Assembly: GCA_013360285.1 (NCBI GenBank)
Contig: JABWCM010000011.1
Span: forward strand, 1 to 64,000
Source: Myxococcales bacterium
Lineage (GTDB): Bacteria; Myxococcota_A; UBA9042; JABWCM01
Reading direction: 5' to 3'
Length of the DNA stretch: 64,000 nt
In this document: positions 62,275-64,000 of the stretch, one piece after another
How the letters are laid out: every line of letters begins with the position of its first letter
Numbering within the stretch: the first letter of the stretch is position 1
The notes under the pieces: generated by a model
Database searches by the model: none
Told to the model about the DNA's origin: nothing
The model's input: only the letters and a program-made list of their open reading frames with translations
Position numbers and translations under genes: made by a program

Positions 62275-63629
62275 TGTGGTTGTTTTTTACCTGGTCGTTT
62301 GGGTGCCGACTCGATGGGTTCGAGTTTGACGGTGGACAACAATTGTTGTGTGATGCCAACGGGATCACCCAGGCGCTCGCCCCACAACCCTGCCACCAAC
62401 GATTCTTGCACGGCGACGTGCAGCGGTGGTTTCGGAGTAGTTCGGAGCGCCGCCGCTGCTTCGTTGGCATCTTCGTGGGTGTCCCAGATGCTGACCCACG
62501 CCATCACGTAACGTTTCTCAGCCCCACATTCAAACAGCATCCATGTATCTCCGTCCCAACCGGCTGCAGCGATTGTTGCGACGTCTCGTGGACTTCCCTG
62601 CGCAAAGAGGGTCCCTTTCAGAAACTCTCCGGCAGTTTCTGTTATTTTAGCAGAACATTGATGTAAATTAAATTCAGTTGGAACGGTGAACCCAATGGAT
62701 TGTGGATAATCGCGAGGTTCGGAAAACCAGCGTTCGGGATGCAAAATCGCCTCCGTTGACAGAGGTGGTTCGTGATACAGGGTGTCGAGAGTTTTTGGAC
62801 CGTGGTGTTCCAGAGCGTACATCACAAACTTTAACCCTGCGGCATAAGGAAACAACAACGATTCGGCAATTACCGGCGGGGCGTTGACGCTCTGCATTGC
62901 GGCTTGCATTTGTGTCGCCAAATTTTCCAACAACCGTTTTCGCATCGAAACAGCGTCTTCGGTGTTGGCATCGATTCCGAGCATGTCATCGGCCATAACC
63001 AGTGTTGCGTCTCCCTCGATCAGTGCTTGGATGGCCGACTGGATGTCGGAAAGTCCTTCTTGCGGTTCCATAAACCGACCGAGGTCAAAATGTTGATCCT
63101 GAAGGGCATGAACAACCTCGTGAACCAGCGTCGGGCGCTGGAGAAAGGACGGCAGCCAGTCGGCAACAAACAACGTCTTTTTTTCCCAATCGTAATAACC
63201 GGCAACTTGATCACGCAGCAAAAGTTTCAACTCGTCGGCCATGTTGTAGTTGTCGGGCAAAACCCCCAGCAGTTGAAATGCAACGGCAGTCCACTTCAAC
63301 AACCGTTGTGAATCGGTGGTATCCAACCGCTCCGTCACATAGGTCAAAATCGCGTCTTTGGACGCGACCTTAATTCCAACCGGGCGCATTTCCGGAAGCT
63401 GACGTAGCCGAATCGCCTCGGCTTTGGCGGTGTGTGCCAGTTTGATCAACTCCGCATCGTCTATTTTGGGTGTGTCCGCAAAGGTTTCAGAATCGGGTTG
63501 GCAGGTAGTGCAGGCGGTTATCATCAGTCCGGAGCAAAACAACGTAACCAGCGTCGTGAAACGCCCAAGTGGACCTAATCGCCCTTCGATTATGGACGGG
63601 TTTGCTGAAGTACAATCGTCGTCAACCAT
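62271..63629 (-). CDS. Lipoprotein with HExxH gluzincin-like metallopeptidase motif
   Basis: LFCSGLMITACTTCQPD lipobox; LVHEVVHALQDQHFDLGRF...ALIEGDATLVM. Start uncertain (ORF extends to 63704). Confidence 0.7.
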   Translation of the reverse strand: MVDDDCTSANPSIIEGRLGPLGRFTTLVTLFCSGLMITACTTCQPDSETFADTPKIDDAELIKLAHTAKAEAIRLRQLPEMRPVGIKVASKDAILTYVTERLDTTDSQRLLKWTAVAFQLLGVLPDNYNMADELKLLLRDQVAGYYDWEKKTLFVADWLPSFLQRPTLVHEVVHALQDQHFDLGRFMEPQEGLSDIQSAIQALIEGDATLVMADDMLGIDANTEDAVSMRKRLLENLATQMQAAMQSVNAPPVIAESLLFPYAAGLKFVMYALEHHGPKTLDTLYHEPPLSTEAILHPERWFSEPRDYPQSIGFTVPTEFNLHQCSAKITETAGEFLKGTLFAQGSPRDVATIAAAGWDGDTWMLFECGAEKRYVMAWVSIWDTHEDANEAAAALRTTPKPPLHVAVQESLVAGLWGERLGDPVGITQQLLSTVKLEPIESAPKRPGKKQPQ

Positions 63630-64000
63630 TGTGTTTGGTAGTAACATAAGAATCCCGTTATTCAGTTGGTATCGCAAAGTCATGAAAAGCACGCACCGAC
63701 TCATCGGGTTTGGTGCGGTATTCGTAACACTTCACACACACCACGGCCGGCAACATTGTTGCCATAACTGGCAGGGATACGGCAAATTTGAACGATGACG
63801 ACGGGTAGATCTATAGGTAGTATCGAAATCGTCTGGACGGCATCGTAAGACTGTGTTTGGTTTTTATCGCACTATTTTTCAAAAATTACCGGATATGATC
63901 TCATGGGTGGATTTTGTGACGATTTCCCCTAGTCGATTCTCAAATTTATTTTTTTTGTGCTTCTTGTTTCAATTTTTGCTGCTTTATGGCAATCCAGTTG

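Overview
The window is a fairly GC-rich bacterial chromosomal segment. Its style (MYXO-CTERM-like surface protein, many lipoproteins, Cys-rich repeats, glyoxylate shunt) suggests a Myxococcota, Bradymonadota or related deltaproteobacterial lineage; this is inference. Most of it is housekeeping: ppc, aceA/aceB with a RamB/ScfR-like regulator, dnaG-rpoD, thiD, eno, comEC, glnB-glnA, mutM, a SulP/YeeE/CBS block and a UbiB/DUF3604/PPIase/HupE operon. The parts worth following up are: (1) about 1.1 kb of protein-free, hairpin-dense sequence after glnA (about 58.47-59.60 kb), with several GNRA-capped hairpins and a perfect 10-bp long-range stem, which looks like a large structured ncRNA; (2) a TIR domain fused to an N-formylglutamate-amidohydrolase-like domain, convergent with a DarT/DarG-type toxin-antitoxin pair; (3) a seven-copy, about 160-bp MITE-like inverted-repeat family with a covarying apical hairpin and perfect 5-bp target duplications at two copies; (4) a perfect 32-bp inverted repeat beside two variant MITE copies in an ORF-poor island (25.86-27.0 kb); (5) a parS-like palindrome pair upstream of a SulP transporter; (6) a secreted agmatine/peptidylarginine deiminase-like enzyme carrying seven Cys-rich repeats, SMB-like and Kazal-like modules and a MYXO-CTERM-like tail. 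No tRNA, rRNA, CRISPR array or transposase gene was recognised. All family assignments were made by eye from sequence motifs; no database search was run.
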